A stretch of DNA of 64,000 bases, from contig JAQJVL010000030.1 of NCBI GenBank assembly GCA_035578905.1, positions 3,253,801 through 3,317,800 on the forward strand, given 5' to 3'. Positions 1 to 11,895 of this stretch are shown piece after piece. The notes under the pieces are model-generated. The model did not search any database and was not told the DNA's origin. It saw only the letters and a list, made by a program, of their open reading frames with translations. This DNA is from Stictocephala bisonia. Taxonomy: Eukaryota; Arthropoda; Insecta; Hemiptera; Membracidae. A program made the translations under genes and the position numbers. How positions within the stretch are numbered: the stretch's first letter is position 1; each line of letters opens with the position of its first letter.

Positions 1-285
1 CCGGGATGTTTCATTATCGATACATTATGTTGTCTAGTACACTCACTGACCCTCTCTGGCCCCTATTGTGATACACTGCCTCTAAAATAATATTACTACC
101 CTTCCATTGTACGTAGTTTCCCATTAGCGAAAACGTGTTTTACGAATGTGAAATAGAAACTTTCTCTTGTGTGTTTAAAAATAACACCATTTTGGGTGAT
201 TTTTCTTCAAGTTTTTCTCTCCTATTCATTTATGGTCAGTAAAAATTTCACTGTTATTCATTCAGTTATTATTCATTAGTAAGAT
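1..285. other. No gene recognised (AT-rich flank)
   Basis: I see no open frame, splice-site pair or RNA gene here. The stretch leads into a SINE remnant and may be intron of the gene whose exons begin at 6292, but nothing proves that. Confidence 0.5.
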
Positions 286-530
286 GCTGATTGCCAAGAT
301 ATATGCGAATATGAGGGTCTGATGAGTCTGATAAGTGTAGATGAATGAGTGTAGTCATTGTTACTAACTAGGGTCGACTGTTCCTCAGAAAGAGCTATTT
401 ATTAGTAGCCCAATAGCCAGGGCAACTAAGGGACCTAAAGTTTAATGTGGAATCCGAACCACATGTGTTGGTCTGATTTCCAGCTAACTGACAAGCCTGA
501 CACTCAGTTATCTTCCCTACACAACATCCG
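286..530 (-). mobile_element. tRNA-derived SINE, 3' part, minus strand
   Basis: Read on the minus strand this matches the 3' two-thirds of the SINE at 31336-31765: a segment of the type 'TGTTCCTCAGAAAG', the 'GGGCTATTA' block, the 'CCCTTAGTTGCC' block, and the end that leads to 'CAACATCCG'. The match is imperfect (old copy). The 5' tRNA-like head is missing. Where the SINE should continue, a 24-bp minisatellite begins instead, so the copy appears to have expanded internally. Orientation and boundaries are approximate. Confidence 0.65.
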
Positions 531-897
531 AACATTCACTTGGTAGGTGGTCCCAACATTCACTTGGTAGGTGGTCCCAACATTCACTTGGTAGGTGGTC
601 CCAACATTCACTTGGTAGGTGGTCCTAACATTCACTTGGTAGGTGGTCCCAACATTCACTTGGCAGGTGGTCCCAACATTCACTTGGCAGGTGGTCCCAA
701 CATTCACTTGGTAGGTGGTCCCAACATTCACTTGGTAGGTGGTCCCAACATTCACTTGGTAGGTGGTCCCAACATTCACTTGGTAGGTGGTCCCAACATT
801 CACTTGGTAGGTGGTCCCAACATTCACTTGGTAGGTGGTCCCAACATTTACTTGGTAGGTGGTCCCAACATTCACTTGGTAGGTGGTCCCAACATTG
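531..897. repeat. 24-bp minisatellite, about 15 copies
   Basis: Tandem units of the form ACATTCACTTGGTAGGTGGT + CCCA repeat head to tail with very few substitutions (for example a C for T in two units near 660-690). Because 24 is a multiple of 3, several frames stay open on both strands (a repeated G-G-P-N-I-H-L-V on the + strand). These frames have no codon bias or homology and I treat them as non-coding. The array abuts a SINE copy on its left. Confidence 0.95.
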
Positions 898-1057
898 AAA
901 TCTACAGACTAACATTTATAGAGGCTAATAATTGAATACTTACTTTTATGTTGGTTTTGGTTGATTACTTGAAAAAGGCTTTGATTATACCACGATGAAA
1001 TGTGTGTTACAGGTCTCTTTACAAACTGATAATCTTTTTGATTATTAAATACGCTTA

Positions 1058-1455
1058 AAAGTCTGTACAGAGGTAGTCGCTATATTGGTTTATATCCCAT
1101 AAGCCAAACGTTAAATGTAGTACATCACTGTGACTTAACGATTTGTCAAAAAATTACAACTTTTACATTTTTTGAGAGAGCGTAAAAGTTAGCTATGAAT
1201 CCACTGATTGGTTTTTAAAAAAAAAGATTGATTTGTGAGAAACTAAAACATAGTCAGTTTAAGTTTATTATTTTTACAAAATTACATTCGAATAATCAAA
1301 ATATTAAAAAGGGTTTATTAGTAACTTTATGCTCATTCAAACGATCTAAATATTACAACTTTCCTACAAATCGTTAAGTCGCGGTGCTGCACAGCATTTA
1401 AAATTGCTCCTATGGGATATGAACCAATATGGTGACTGCCTCTGCAGACTCTAAT
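1058..1455. mobile_element. Inverted-repeat MITE, about 400 bp
   Basis: The left arm (about 1058-1165) and the reverse complement of the right arm (about 1352-1455) share long blocks: 'AGTCTG(T/C)(A)CAGAGG', 'ATATTGGTT(T/C)ATATCCCATA', and 'GACTTAACGATTTGT' followed by 'TTACAACTTT'. The centre is AT-rich without coding potential. This is the layout of a non-autonomous DNA transposon with arms of about 100 bp. I could not identify the autonomous family or a clean target duplication. Confidence 0.65.
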
Positions 1456-2380
1456 AACAAATTTAAGAAACAAAGATTCCCAGCACAGTTTCTTACTTAC
1501 TCTACATACAAATTTGCAACTTAAGGGGCCTGTTTAGTTCTGTGAAAAACACCTCAAACATGGGTTTCTATTTCAAAGATTCGGTGTGTAATAATGATCG
1601 TATCGTAACACTTGAAGTGTCATTTGATCTATTCTAGTGGATCATAAGTTGGGTTTTGTAAAATATTTAGCATTTTTATAATTTGTTTACAGTTAAATAT
1701 TAAAAAACTTCACATGTCATCATTCTTCACAATTTTAAATGACAAAAACTCGTACAGTAAACTCTCGATTTAACGGACTAAATGGGGCAGTCCATTAATG
1801 CCGATTGTTCGTTAAATCAGCGTGAATTCACTCCAAACTGTTATGAGATTACCAAATGTCTAACATATAAGGATAAATGGTTTTATGATGTACTGAATAA
1901 TAATAATAACTATATATTTGAAGAGTTACCTTAGAAAAACTACACATTTTAAAATTAATTTTTGTATAAAACTTCCTTCAGTTCAGTGGGGAGGGGGGTA
2001 CATTATATATCAATTTAGATACTGTAAACTGTGTGTTAAATCCAAAGTCCGTTCAGTCGGGGTTAAACGAGGTTTTACTATAATATCAACTAATGGTCAA
2101 CCAGACTGGACGTTTAATAATCATATAGTGTTCACTATTATTCATAATAACAATAAACACAAACCGTTCAGTTGAAATAGAACAGCGTGTTTTAGCCCAC
2201 TGACAGTAAGACTGTAAGTCTACTATAGGGCTATTGACTTCCATATGGGCTGGGCAGTGTAGGAGATGGCAACCTTAACACTGGTAAATTTAAGAAACAA
2301 ATCAACTATCTGGCAAACTGTTTTACTTGCTCTACATAATAATTTCTATCTTAACTCACAACAATAGAAGTTTAGTTTTG
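1456..2380 (+). repeat. Dispersed repeat, copy 1, interrupted
   Basis: The blocks at 1515-1740 ('GTTTCTATTTCAAAGATTCGG', a purine-rich stretch, 'GTGGATCATAAG') and at 2160-2290 ('GTTGAAATAGAACAGC...CTATAGGGC') occur contiguously at 6855-7215 and, in part, on the minus strand at 28000-28215. So this is one family of unclassified dispersed repeat. About 400 bp inserted between the two halves (about 1745-2155) begins with a pogo-like 'AGTAAACTCTCGATTTAACGG' and may be a separate MITE. No coding potential is seen. Confidence 0.55.
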
Positions 2381-3154
2381 CTGTGAAACATGCATCCAGT
2401 CAGAGTGAGTGGTTGGTCGACTTTCTTTGTTGTACAACTAGTGCATAAACAATTAGCTCTAGCCATAAACACAAATGAGCCAGCAGCTGGCCAATGTATA
2501 GCATTACAACATATCACATGCATACACTAGAAGACAGACTGATTCCTGGGCCTTTTACTGCCAAATTATTATGGGCATTGTTGTGCAGCTGTGATTTCTT
2601 TATTTTGTATGTTATCAATTCCATTTTGCCTGTTTTTATTTTAAATTGTATTTTTTAGTAAGCATTGCCCTTATTGTTCTTTCATTAATCAATAATAATT
2701 GTTTAAATATTTTATTGATTTTTTGTGTAAATTTTGTATTTTGTGTTATACATGTGTGGGATTTTAGTTATATGTAGATTAAGACATATGAACTTTGACA
2801 TTTAGTTTAATGCAATATAGCAAGCTTTTTTTTAAGGAAATGAAAAATAATTGCTTCATGTACTATACACTTTAACCTTTTTATGACTAGGATATTTTAA
2901 ATGTGTCAATGTTTTTTTTTTTATTGCTATTTAATATTTGTGATTATTATTTTCTTTATTAGTCAATTAAATTTTTTCTTACTTATACATTACTTAAACA
3001 GATGATTATGTACATAAAATGTAATAGAAACATTGATTTTGTTGCCTTCAACCCGAGCCTGTACATCTTTAATAAACAGTTATATTGAAGATGTACAGCC
3101 CACAAATCAATCCCTCTATATAAGTTGCACAAAAGAACCTTTTTACCAAGCTGT
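2381..3154. other. AT-rich, nothing recognised
   Basis: This stretch is very AT-rich with poly-T runs. I see no conserved open frame or repeat structure before the satellite array starts. Confidence 0.5.
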
Positions 3155-6080
3155 GATTTTAACTATCAAACTACAATGCTGTACCTGGGTATGATGCAAT
3201 GACGACTTGATTATTTTAATAAGTAACTATATTTTAACTATCAAACTACAATGCTGTCCTGGGTATGATGCATTGACGACTTGATTATTTTAATAAGTAA
3301 CTATATTTTAACTATCAAACTACAATGCTGTCCTGGGTATGATGCATTGACGACTTGATTATTTTAATAAGTAACTATATTTTAACTATCAAACTACAAT
3401 GCTGTCCTGGGTATGATGCAATGACGACTTGATTATTTTAATAAGTAACTATATTTTAACTATCAAACTACAATGCTGTACCTGGGTATGATGCATTGAC
3501 GACTTGATTATTTTAACTATCAAACTACAATGCTGTACCTGGGTATGATGCAATGACGACTTGATTATTTTAACTATCAAACTACAATGCTGTACCTGGG
3601 TATGATGCATTAACGACTTGATTATTTTAACTATCAAACTACAATGCTGTACCTGGGTATGATGCAATAACGACTTGATTATTTTAATAAGTAACTATAT
3701 TTTAACTATCAAACTACAATGCTGTCCTGGGTATGATGCATTGACGACTTGATTATTTTAATAAGTAACTATATTTTAACTATCAAACTACAATGCTGTC
3801 CTGGGTATGATGCATTGACGACTTGATTATTTTAATAAGTAACTATATTTTAACTATCAAACTACAATGCTGTCCTGGGTATGATGCATTGACGACTTGA
3901 TTATTTTAATAAGTAACTATATTTTAACTATCAAACTACAATGCTGTACCTGGGTATGATGCATTGACGACTTGATTATTTTAATAAGTAACTATATTTT
4001 AACTATCAAACTACAATGCTGTACCTGGGTATGATGCAATGACGACTTGATTATTTTAATAAGTAACTATATTTTAACTATCAAACTACAATGCTGTCCT
4101 GGGTATGATGCATTGACGACTTGATTATTTTAATAAGTAACTATATTTTAACTATCAAACTACAATGCTGTACCTGGGTATGATGCAATGACGACTTGAT
4201 TATTTTAATAAGTAACTATATTTTAACTATCAAACTACAATGCTGTACCTGGGTATGATGCATTGACGACTTGATTATTTTAATAAGTAACTATATTTTA
4301 ACTATCAAACTACAATGCTGTCCTGGGTATGATGCAATGACGACTTGATTATTTTAATAAGTAACTATATTTTAACTATCAAACTACAATGCTGTACCTG
4401 GGTATGATGCATTGACGACTTGATTATTTTAATAAGTAACTATATTTTAACTATCAAACTACAATGCTGTACCTGGGTATGATGCATTGACGACTTGATT
4501 ATTTTAATAAGTAACTATATTTTAACTATCAAACTACAATGCTGTACCTGGGTATGATGCATTGACGACTTGATTATTTTAATAAGTAACTATATTTTAA
4601 CTATCAAACTACAATGCTGTACCTGGGTATGATGCATTGACGACTTGATTATTTTAATAAGTAACTATATTTTAACTATCAAACTACAATGCTGTACCTG
4701 GGTATGATGCAATGACGACTTGATTATTTTAATAAGTAACTATATTTTAACTATCAAACTACAATGCTGTCCTGGGTATGATGCATTGACGACTTGATTA
4801 TTTTAATAAGTAACTATATTTTAACTATCAAACTACAATGCTGTCCTGGGTATGATGCATTGACGACTTGATTATTTTAATAAGTAACTATATTTTAACT
4901 ATCAAACTACAATGCTGTCCTGGGTATGATGCATTGACGACTTGATTATTTTAATAAGTAACTATATTTTAACTATCAAACTACAATGCTGTCCTGGGTA
5001 TGATGCATTGACGACTTGATTATTTTAATAAGTAACTATATTTTAACTATCAAACTACAATGCTGTCCTGGGTATGATGCATTGACGACTTGATTATTTT
5101 AATAAGTAACTATATTTTAACTATCAAACTACAATGCTGTACCTGGGTATGATGCATTGACGACTTGATTATTTTAATAAGTAACTATATTTTAACTATC
5201 AAACTACAATGCTGTCCTGGGTATGATGCATTGACGACTTGATTATTTTAATAAGTAACTATATTTTAACTATCAAACTACAATGCTGTCCTGGGTATGA
5301 TGCATTGACGACTTGATTATTTTAATAAGTAACTATATTTTAACTATCAAACTACAATGCTGTACCTGGGTATGATGCATTGACGACTTGATTATTTTAA
5401 TAAGTAACTATATTTTAACTATCAAACTACAATGCTGTCCTGGGTATGATGCATTGACGACTTGATTATTTTAATAAGTAACTATATTTTAACTATCAAA
5501 CTACAATGCTGTCCTGGGTATGATGCATTGACGACTTGATTATTTTAATAAGTAACTATATTTTAACTATCAAACTACAATGCTGTACCTGGGTATGATG
5601 CATTGACGACTTGATTATTTTAATAAGTAACTATATTTTAACTATCAAACTACAATGCTGTCCTGGGTATGATGCATTGACGACTTGATTATTTTAATAA
5701 GTAACTATATTATAACTATCAAACTACAATGCTGTCCTGGGTATGATGCATTGACGACTTGATTATTTTAATAAGTAACTATATTTTAACTATCAAACTA
5801 CAATGCTGTCCTGGGTATGATGCATTGACGACTTGATTATTTTAATAAGTAACTATATTTTAACTATCAAACTACAATGCTGTCCTGGGTATGATGCATT
5901 GACGACTTGATTATTTTAATAAGTAACTATATTTTAACTATCAAACTACAATGCTGTACCTGGGTATGATGCATTGACGACTTGATTATTTTAATAAGTA
6001 ACTATATTTTAACTATCAAACTACAATGCTGTACCTGGGTATGATGCATTGACGACTTGATTATTTTAATAAGTAACTAT
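3155..6080. repeat. 74-bp satellite array, about 40 units
   Basis: A 74-75 bp unit is repeated head to tail about 40 times. Each unit holds the blocks ACTATCAAACTACAATGCTG, T(A)CCTGGGTATGATGCA, (T/A)TGACGACTTGATTATTTT and AATAAGTAACTATATTTT. Units differ mainly by a 1-base indel (GTCC versus GTACC) and a T/A after GATGCA. Four consecutive units near 3480-3680 lack the 18-bp 'AATAAGTAACTATATTTT' segment and are about 57 bp long. Units are almost identical, which indicates recent amplification or gene conversion. The array lies in the presumed intron before the AT-hook exon. Confidence 0.97.
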
Positions 6081-6291
6081 ATTTCTGTCATTCTGTGCTC
6101 TAAATTTCTTAAGTTTATTTTATTTGAACTGTACTTTCTTTATGGTTCGGTTAATTTTAATTACCATACAATAGATTGTGTCTTAGAAGGGTTGAATTAT
6201 AGTATCATACTTATACTTGTTTGTCCAAACTTGAAACCTATGTCTAAGTGCATCTAGATCAACTCTCTTATATTAAACGTGTTTTCCTCAG

Positions 6292-6485
6292 ATTTGAGGC
6301 CCAAAGGCCGCGGTAGACCCCAAAGAATCCTGTTGGGGATCTGGCCTGAGGCACACATCCAGGGTGTGATCCGTGCTGTGGTATTCCGAGATCCTCAACA
6401 CCTCAAGGAAGACCCAATCAATCTTGGCTACCCTAGACTGCAGGTCCTATCCCCTCTTCAACAAGCCAACCTTGAAAACAAGAGA
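6292..6485 (+). CDS. Exon with AT-hook of an unidentified nuclear protein
   Basis: A pyrimidine-rich acceptor (TTTTCCTCAG) precedes the exon and GTAAGT follows it. The open frame between them encodes 64 full codons that begin D-L-R-P-K-G-R-G-R-P-Q-R. The K-G-R-G-R-P core is a classical AT-hook, which binds the minor groove of AT-rich DNA. The exon starts in the middle of a codon (two bases complete it) and ends in phase 0, matching the phase-0 start of the next exon at 7785. Codon third positions are mixed and GC content is higher than in the flanks, as expected for host coding DNA. I do not recognise the rest (it ends ...Q-Q-A-N-L-E-N-K-R). The upstream exons lie outside the window or were not visible. 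Confidence 0.65.
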
Positions 6486-7784
6486 GTAAGTACAGAGGAA
6501 TTCTTAATTTTTGGTGTACATATCTAGAGTAATTACAGACCCGAATTGGAGGCGTGTACTTGACTTTTCATCATTTATCCAAAATAATAACTAAACTGGA
6601 AAGTTGTGTGGTCATAAAACTAAATATGAATTATATATTGATTGCAGGGCCACTAGTAATTTTTTTATTTTAGAGTAAAATTAATTATATCTACGAATTT
6701 ATTCAACTGTTTGTAATTTTTTTAATTTAGAGTAAAATTAATTATATCTATGAATTTATTCAACTGTTCAACAAAAATCTATTCAACTGTTAGAAAAAAT
6801 GGTACAACTACGTTTGAAAATCCTCACATGTTACGAGTTTTGGAGCAGATTTTTATCGGGGTCCTTGAAAAACACCCAAAACATGGCTTTCTATTTCAAC
6901 AATTCGGTCCATAATAATTATCATATTGTAATACTTGAAGTGTTATTTGGTAGGTGAAGACAGATTCTAGTAGACCATAAGATATAGTTTGTAAAAAAAA
7001 AATATATTTTATAATTTTTTACTGTTAAATATGTTAAAATTTGAATATAATTTTTAACTCTTAAATTTAAAATTTAAACATGAACAGTACAGTTGAAATA
7101 GAACAGCATTTTTGGCCCGACGATGGTAAAATTGTATGTCTATTATAGGGCGGTCGACTTTCCAACTGCGGATTGGCAGTTTGGGAAACAGCCACTTTAA
7201 GAGTTTTACTGGTATTACCATAATTAAAAAAAAAAAAATTATTTTTCTTACTATTCAGACGCAGATCATAAAGAGTAAAACTAAGCAACCTTAAATGTTC
7301 AGTTCCAAAAATTAATTTCTAAATGCTAGTTTGACAATTTTAATGTTATTTACGTTTTTTTAAACCTAGTGTCGTCAGGTCTGCCTCTATAGAAAGGCAA
7401 AGAAGATGTTTGCTCTCAAATTTGATTCTATAATTGTAACAAGTGTTGCGTTTTACGAACAGTGACTACAGAAACAAATAGATTGTATATTGTATATCTT
7501 AGAGTTGTATACTGGACAGGGACTATAAGATAGAAATGTTAATGGAACATTTCTGGGCTGGCCCCTTTCTGTCACTTTTTACTGAAATCTCAGTGCTAGT
7601 GACCAAAAATAACCTATGAAAATTGTGATTTAATCAGGTTATTTCCAGGGTTTGTATGTTTCCATTCTTTACTAGCTATACTTAAACTGTCAAAGGGAAA
7701 TGTTCCAATATTTAATACAAACAGCACATTTTAACTTTGAATTTAGTATATCAAAGGAAATAAATATGCCTTATTGTTCATCAG
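6486..7784 (+). other. Intron with repeat copies
   Basis: The intron runs between the AT-hook and polyQ exons. It holds a two-copy tandem duplication of about 58 bp at 6657-6772 (TAGAGTAAAATTAATTATAT... twice) and a copy of the dispersed repeat at about 6855-7215, related to those at 1456-2380 and 28000-28215. No other genes are seen. Confidence 0.6.
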
Positions 7785-8147
7785 CAACAGCAGCAGCAGC
7801 AGCAGCAACAACAGCAGCAACAACAACAGCAGCAGCAGCAACAACAACAACATCAGCATCAGCAGCAGCACCATGCTGAACAGTCGCTGTACGGCGGAGG
7901 TAGCGGTGGGTCCGGTGAAGCAGTATCTCCAAGCTCTGCTGCTTCAGCTGTAATCGCAGTTGCTCAAAACCTTCGTCAACAGATGCTTGCAGCCGCTCAC
8001 CACGGGGTAGATCCCAACCATGCAGGTTTCAGCTTCCTAGCAGCCCACTACGGGAACGGCACTGGCCTTGGTGTCCATTCGCCGCTTCCCAGTCCCGTGG
8101 ACAGCTCTCCTCGCTCCTCCCCACTCTCGGCTACTAACAATCTTGAG
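7785..8147 (+). CDS. Polyglutamine exon of the same nuclear protein
   Basis: The exon begins after TTGTTCATCAG and ends at GAG before GTACAT. It is 121 codons long and phase 0 at both ends. It starts with 22 glutamines in a mixed CAA/CAG tract, then a His/Gln stretch (H-Q-H-Q-Q-Q-H-H). After that come a Gly-rich spacer, an Ala-rich helix-like part (A-V-A-Q-N-L-R-Q-Q-M-L-A-A-A-H-H), and a Pro/Ser-rich end (S-P-L-P-S-P-V-D-S-S-P-R-S-S-P). Such low-complexity regions are typical of transcription factors and co-regulators. The neighbours are an AT-hook exon upstream and three related exons downstream. I could not name the gene, so no function beyond a nuclear role is inferred. Confidence 0.8.
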
Positions 8148-9149
8148 GTACATATCTGTTTTATTCAACATATTCAAATTCTCTACAGTATGTAAATATT
8201 TTTATTTTTAATAATAAAGTAAACTAAGCGCAGTTTATTAGGAACAAACTTCATCAAACAATGAATTCATAAAAGTGATCTAGGAGCCCTATAATTAATA
8301 TACCCTATGATATAGCCTAAGCGGTCATATAGTGTATAGTTAGGACAAACTTTTATAATTTATTAAAGCAGGAAATAACCTCGTCATATATGACCCCAGT
8401 AATTTGTTATATACTTGGATTTACAAAAAACTGGTTGTCTCAGACTATAGTGATGTAACGCAAGTGCCAGGAGGGCCAATGTTATGTTAGATAGGAGTTG
8501 AAGGGTTGATTTGTTTCAAATTAGCATGGTCCTAATATTTTCATAGTTATTATTGTAAATTTATGAAAAGGACGCCGGAACTCGCTATTGGAGATTGAAC
8601 AATAAGCCTTATATCCAAGTTAAAGTAAGGACAAAGATTTCTAGCCTTATTTTTAAAAAAAAGGAGAAGCCAAACATTATCTACGGTTTATATTCTGTTT
8701 AAATGTTTTATAGAATGTATCAAACACTTTTTTAGAATGTAGTAACACTAGGTGTTACTAGTGCTAAAGCTGTGAAAGTGGCTCATATTCACAGTTACTG
8801 TGAATTTTACTGAGAAATTTTAATCACTTTCAAATCATTGAAACGTAGTTGAGGGTTTACTTAGAGGTCTAATTTTCTAATATCACAATGGCTATCAGGA
8901 AAGCAAAGTACATTTAATAAACATCGGTACATTAAGAGGTATTTAATTTTTACATCTATTAAGGAAAAAATAAATATCAGTACATGTATTCAATTCATAA
9001 TATCTTTATTCAATTATATATGTACAATGAATAGTGTCAAGTTGTGATACTATAAATTAAAAATAATAGTCTAATAATTATAATACTTATTAGAATCTAA
9101 ATTAAATCTGTACTATTTGAAAATACCTCGTCTATTGAATATGGGGCAA
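8148..9149 (+). other. Intron sequence, AT-rich
   Basis: This follows the donor of the polyQ exon. I see no open frame or identifiable repeat before the LINE region that starts near 9150. Confidence 0.5.
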
Positions 9150-9370
9150 TATGAATTAGGTATTTTTTTAATTTTATTTTAAACTTTGTGTTTGGCTCAG
9201 TCTTGGTAATATTTCCCAGCAACATTCTTAAAAATATGTCGGCATATAACCACATACTTCCTTCATATGATACGTAACTTGCAAAATATCATTGATATAA
9301 CATACAAAGAGCAGGGGGCCTAAAATGGACCCCTGAGGGCTCCGAAATGGCAGTATTTCATTTTCGATCT

Positions 9371-9387
9371 AGTATATAAGAGCCACT
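9371..9387. repeat. Left target-site duplication of nested LINE (17 bp)
   Basis: AGTATATAAGAGCCACT occurs here and identically at 11879-11895, on either side of the younger LINE. Removing the insert and one copy restores a continuous older LINE sequence. Confidence 0.9.
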
Positions 9388-11878
9388 GCAAATGCTAAGA
9401 TAGGGAGAGAGGAGATCTGGAGCCCAGCGATTGGAAAAGAAAGCCTTCACCAAAACTCCAATGATAATGGAACAAGATTAGCAAGCTTCGCCCTGGCAAA
9501 TAACTACAAAATATCAAGCACGATGTTTCCAAGAAAGGACATACATAAGTACACTTGGACATCACCAAATGGAGTTACCAAAAACCAAATTGATCATGTG
9601 CTAGTTGACCAAAGACATAAAATCAGCATAACGAACCTTAAGAGTGTTAGGGGGGCAGAATGTGGAACTGACCACTCATTAGTTGTAGTGAAGATGACAC
9701 AAAGAATAGCTACTCAGAGACGAAAAGAGGAAAGACAAGAAAGACTTATAGACACAGAGAGGCTCAAATGCCACAGTATAGTTGAAAATTTTAAACTTAA
9801 ACTTGAAAACAGATTCAAACATCTAGAAGAGGTGGACGAAAATGATAATATAAACAATAACTGGAACAACTTCAAGGAAGCAGTTTTAGACTCGGCAGAA
9901 GAAGTATGTGGCAGAAAGAAGAAGAAAAAGAACAAAAATCCATGGTTTGACCATGAATGTGAGCAAATGGTTGAAGAAAGAATTGTTAGGAAAAAGACCT
10001 GGATGAATAGTAACAGCATAGAACACAGAGAGAGTAACAACAAGTCAAATAGGGATACCAATAGGTTATTGAAGAGGAAAAAACGGCTATATATAAATAG
10101 CTTGCTGGATAAAGCCGAAGAAGATAACACAACAAACAACTCAAGAGACTTCTTTAGAAAAGTAAGATTTTTCAAAAAAGGATTCACCCCCCGCTCTTAC
10201 GGAGTTAAGAGTAAAGATGGCACATTAATTACGGAAAGCCAAAAAGTCCTTGAAAAAGGTGGAAAGAATATTTCAGTGATCTACTTAATGTCAACAGAGG
10301 AGATGAAACAACAAAACAAGACAATGAATGTAGCTATTACCATGTACAACCAAACCTGGAACCACCAACCAAACAAGAAGTGGTAAACGCAGTAAAAACA
10401 CTGAAAAATAACAAGGCTTCAGGAAAAGATGAAATTACAGCAGAATTACTAAAAAAAGGAGGAAATGTAGTAATTGAGAAACTGTGGAAGTTAATACTTA
10501 AAATATGGGAAAAGGAAGAAATGCCAACTGAGTGGCAAGAGGTAGTAGTTGTACCCATACATAAAAAGTGAGAAAAAGAAGAGTGTGGAAACTATAGAGG
10601 CATCTCATTGCTAAGTATCCCCTATAAAGTCCTGACTAAAATTATTCTAAATCGACTTGAATGCTACTCAAACGAAATAATTGAAGAACACCAGGCAGGC
10701 TTCATCAAAGGTAGGTCCACTACAGACCAGATATTTTTACTGAAAGAAATTGTAGCCAAGTACTGGGAATATAACAAAGAATTTTATGCCATCTTCATTG
10801 ACTTCCAAAAAGCTTACGACAGCATTGACAGAGAAAGATTATGGGTACAGTTAGAAAAATTTGGGGTCCCCAGAAAACTGATAAACCTGTCTAAAATGAA
10901 TGTTACCGAGTCAAGATGCTCCATGAGAATAAATGGACAAAACAGCGAAACCTTCAAAGTAGGAGTCAGACAGGGGGATGGCCTTTCCCCAATATTATTC
11001 AACATGGCTCTAGAGGAGGCCCTTCAGAAGACAAAAGAAATGAACCTGGGTGTTAAAGTCGGAGGAAAACTGAACATTCTAGCATTTGCAGATGACGTAG
11101 CTATAATGGCAGAAAAGCTAGAGGATCTAACTACGCTGACCAAGGTCTTCATAACAGAAGCAGAAAAAATAGGGCTGAAGACCAAAAACCAAATTCATGC
11201 ACTTTACAAGAGACCAAAATTACACCCAAGACCTCCTACGAGTTGATGGTCATGAATTCGAACAAGTACCGGAATTCAAATACCTCGGAGTCACAATTTC
11301 AAATAAAAACGCAGAAGAAATTGAGATAAAGCAAAGAATAAATTCAGCCAACAGATGCATTTATGCATGCAATAGATTACTATCTTCCAAGTCATTGTCA
11401 CACAAAACAAAAATTAGGTTGTACAAATCAATAGTCATCCCAGTTTTGCTCTATGGATCTGAAACGTGGATACTAAATAAGAAAGAAGAAAAAAAACTAA
11501 TTGTCTTCGAAAACAAAGTCTTGAGAAAGATATATGGGCCCACATATGATCAAGGGGAGTGGAGAAGGAAACATAACAGGGAGATTAGAGACCTGTATAA
11601 CGACGCAGACATTGTGAGTGAGGTCAAAAGTAGAAGACTAAGGTGGGCTGGGCATGTGTTGAGAAGGAGAGAAGAGTCCCAACTAAAGAAAGTTAGCAAA
11701 AATAACCCTGAGGGAAGGCGACCATGTGGGAGGCCAAAACAAAGATGGTGGGACCAGGTTAGGCTAGATATACAGCGAGTTGGAGCCATGGAAGAGAATG
11801 CAGAGGACAGGTCAATCTGGAGAGGCTTTGTTGGTGCGGCTAAATATCACCTGCGATATAGATGGCCCTGGGAGTAAG
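9388..11878 (+). mobile_element. Younger nested LINE, 5'-truncated, with RT domain
   Basis: The insert lies between perfect 17-bp duplications. The first open frame (9523-10386) opens with the end of an endonuclease domain ('K-Y-T-W-T-S-P-N-G...N-Q-I-D-H-V-L-V', then 'G-T-D-H-S-L-V') and a charged linker. Reverse transcriptase follows: 'G-F-I-K-G-R-S-T-T-D-Q-I-F', 'I-D-F-Q-K-A-Y-D-S-I', 'G-V-R-Q-G-D-G-L-S-P-I-L-F-N' and the catalytic 'A-F-A-D-D-V'. The C-terminal part (11197-11877) has the 'R-R-L-R-W-A-G-H-V' and 'G-R-P-K-Q-R-W-W-D' signature of RTE/craniofacial-development-2-like elements. It is broken by a frameshift near 10380, a TGA at 10569 and a frameshift near 11200. The TAA stop (11875-11877) lies directly against the target duplication: there is no 3' UTR and no A-tail. 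Confidence 0.9.
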
Positions 11879-11895
11879 AGTATATAAGAGCCACT
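11879..11895. repeat. Right target-site duplication of nested LINE (17 bp)
   Basis: This is an exact copy of 9371-9387. It begins one base after the LINE stop codon, which fixes the 3' junction of the insertion. Confidence 0.9.

Noticed and set aside
504..935. Open frames on both strands through the 24-bp array
   Set aside because: The unit length is a multiple of 3, so frames stay open automatically. No conserved protein, start context or splice sites.
3155..6080. CRISPR-like array of regular repeats
   Set aside because: The whole 74-bp unit repeats without unique spacers, and the genome is eukaryotic. It is a satellite.
7067..7288. 73-codon minus-strand frame in the intron after the AT-hook exon
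   Set aside because: It runs across the dispersed repeat and an A-rich tract; no homology or splice context.
9714..10187. 157-codon minus-strand frame, Ser/Leu/Phe-rich
   Set aside because: It is the antisense shadow of the Lys/Glu-rich linker of the plus-strand LINE ORF.
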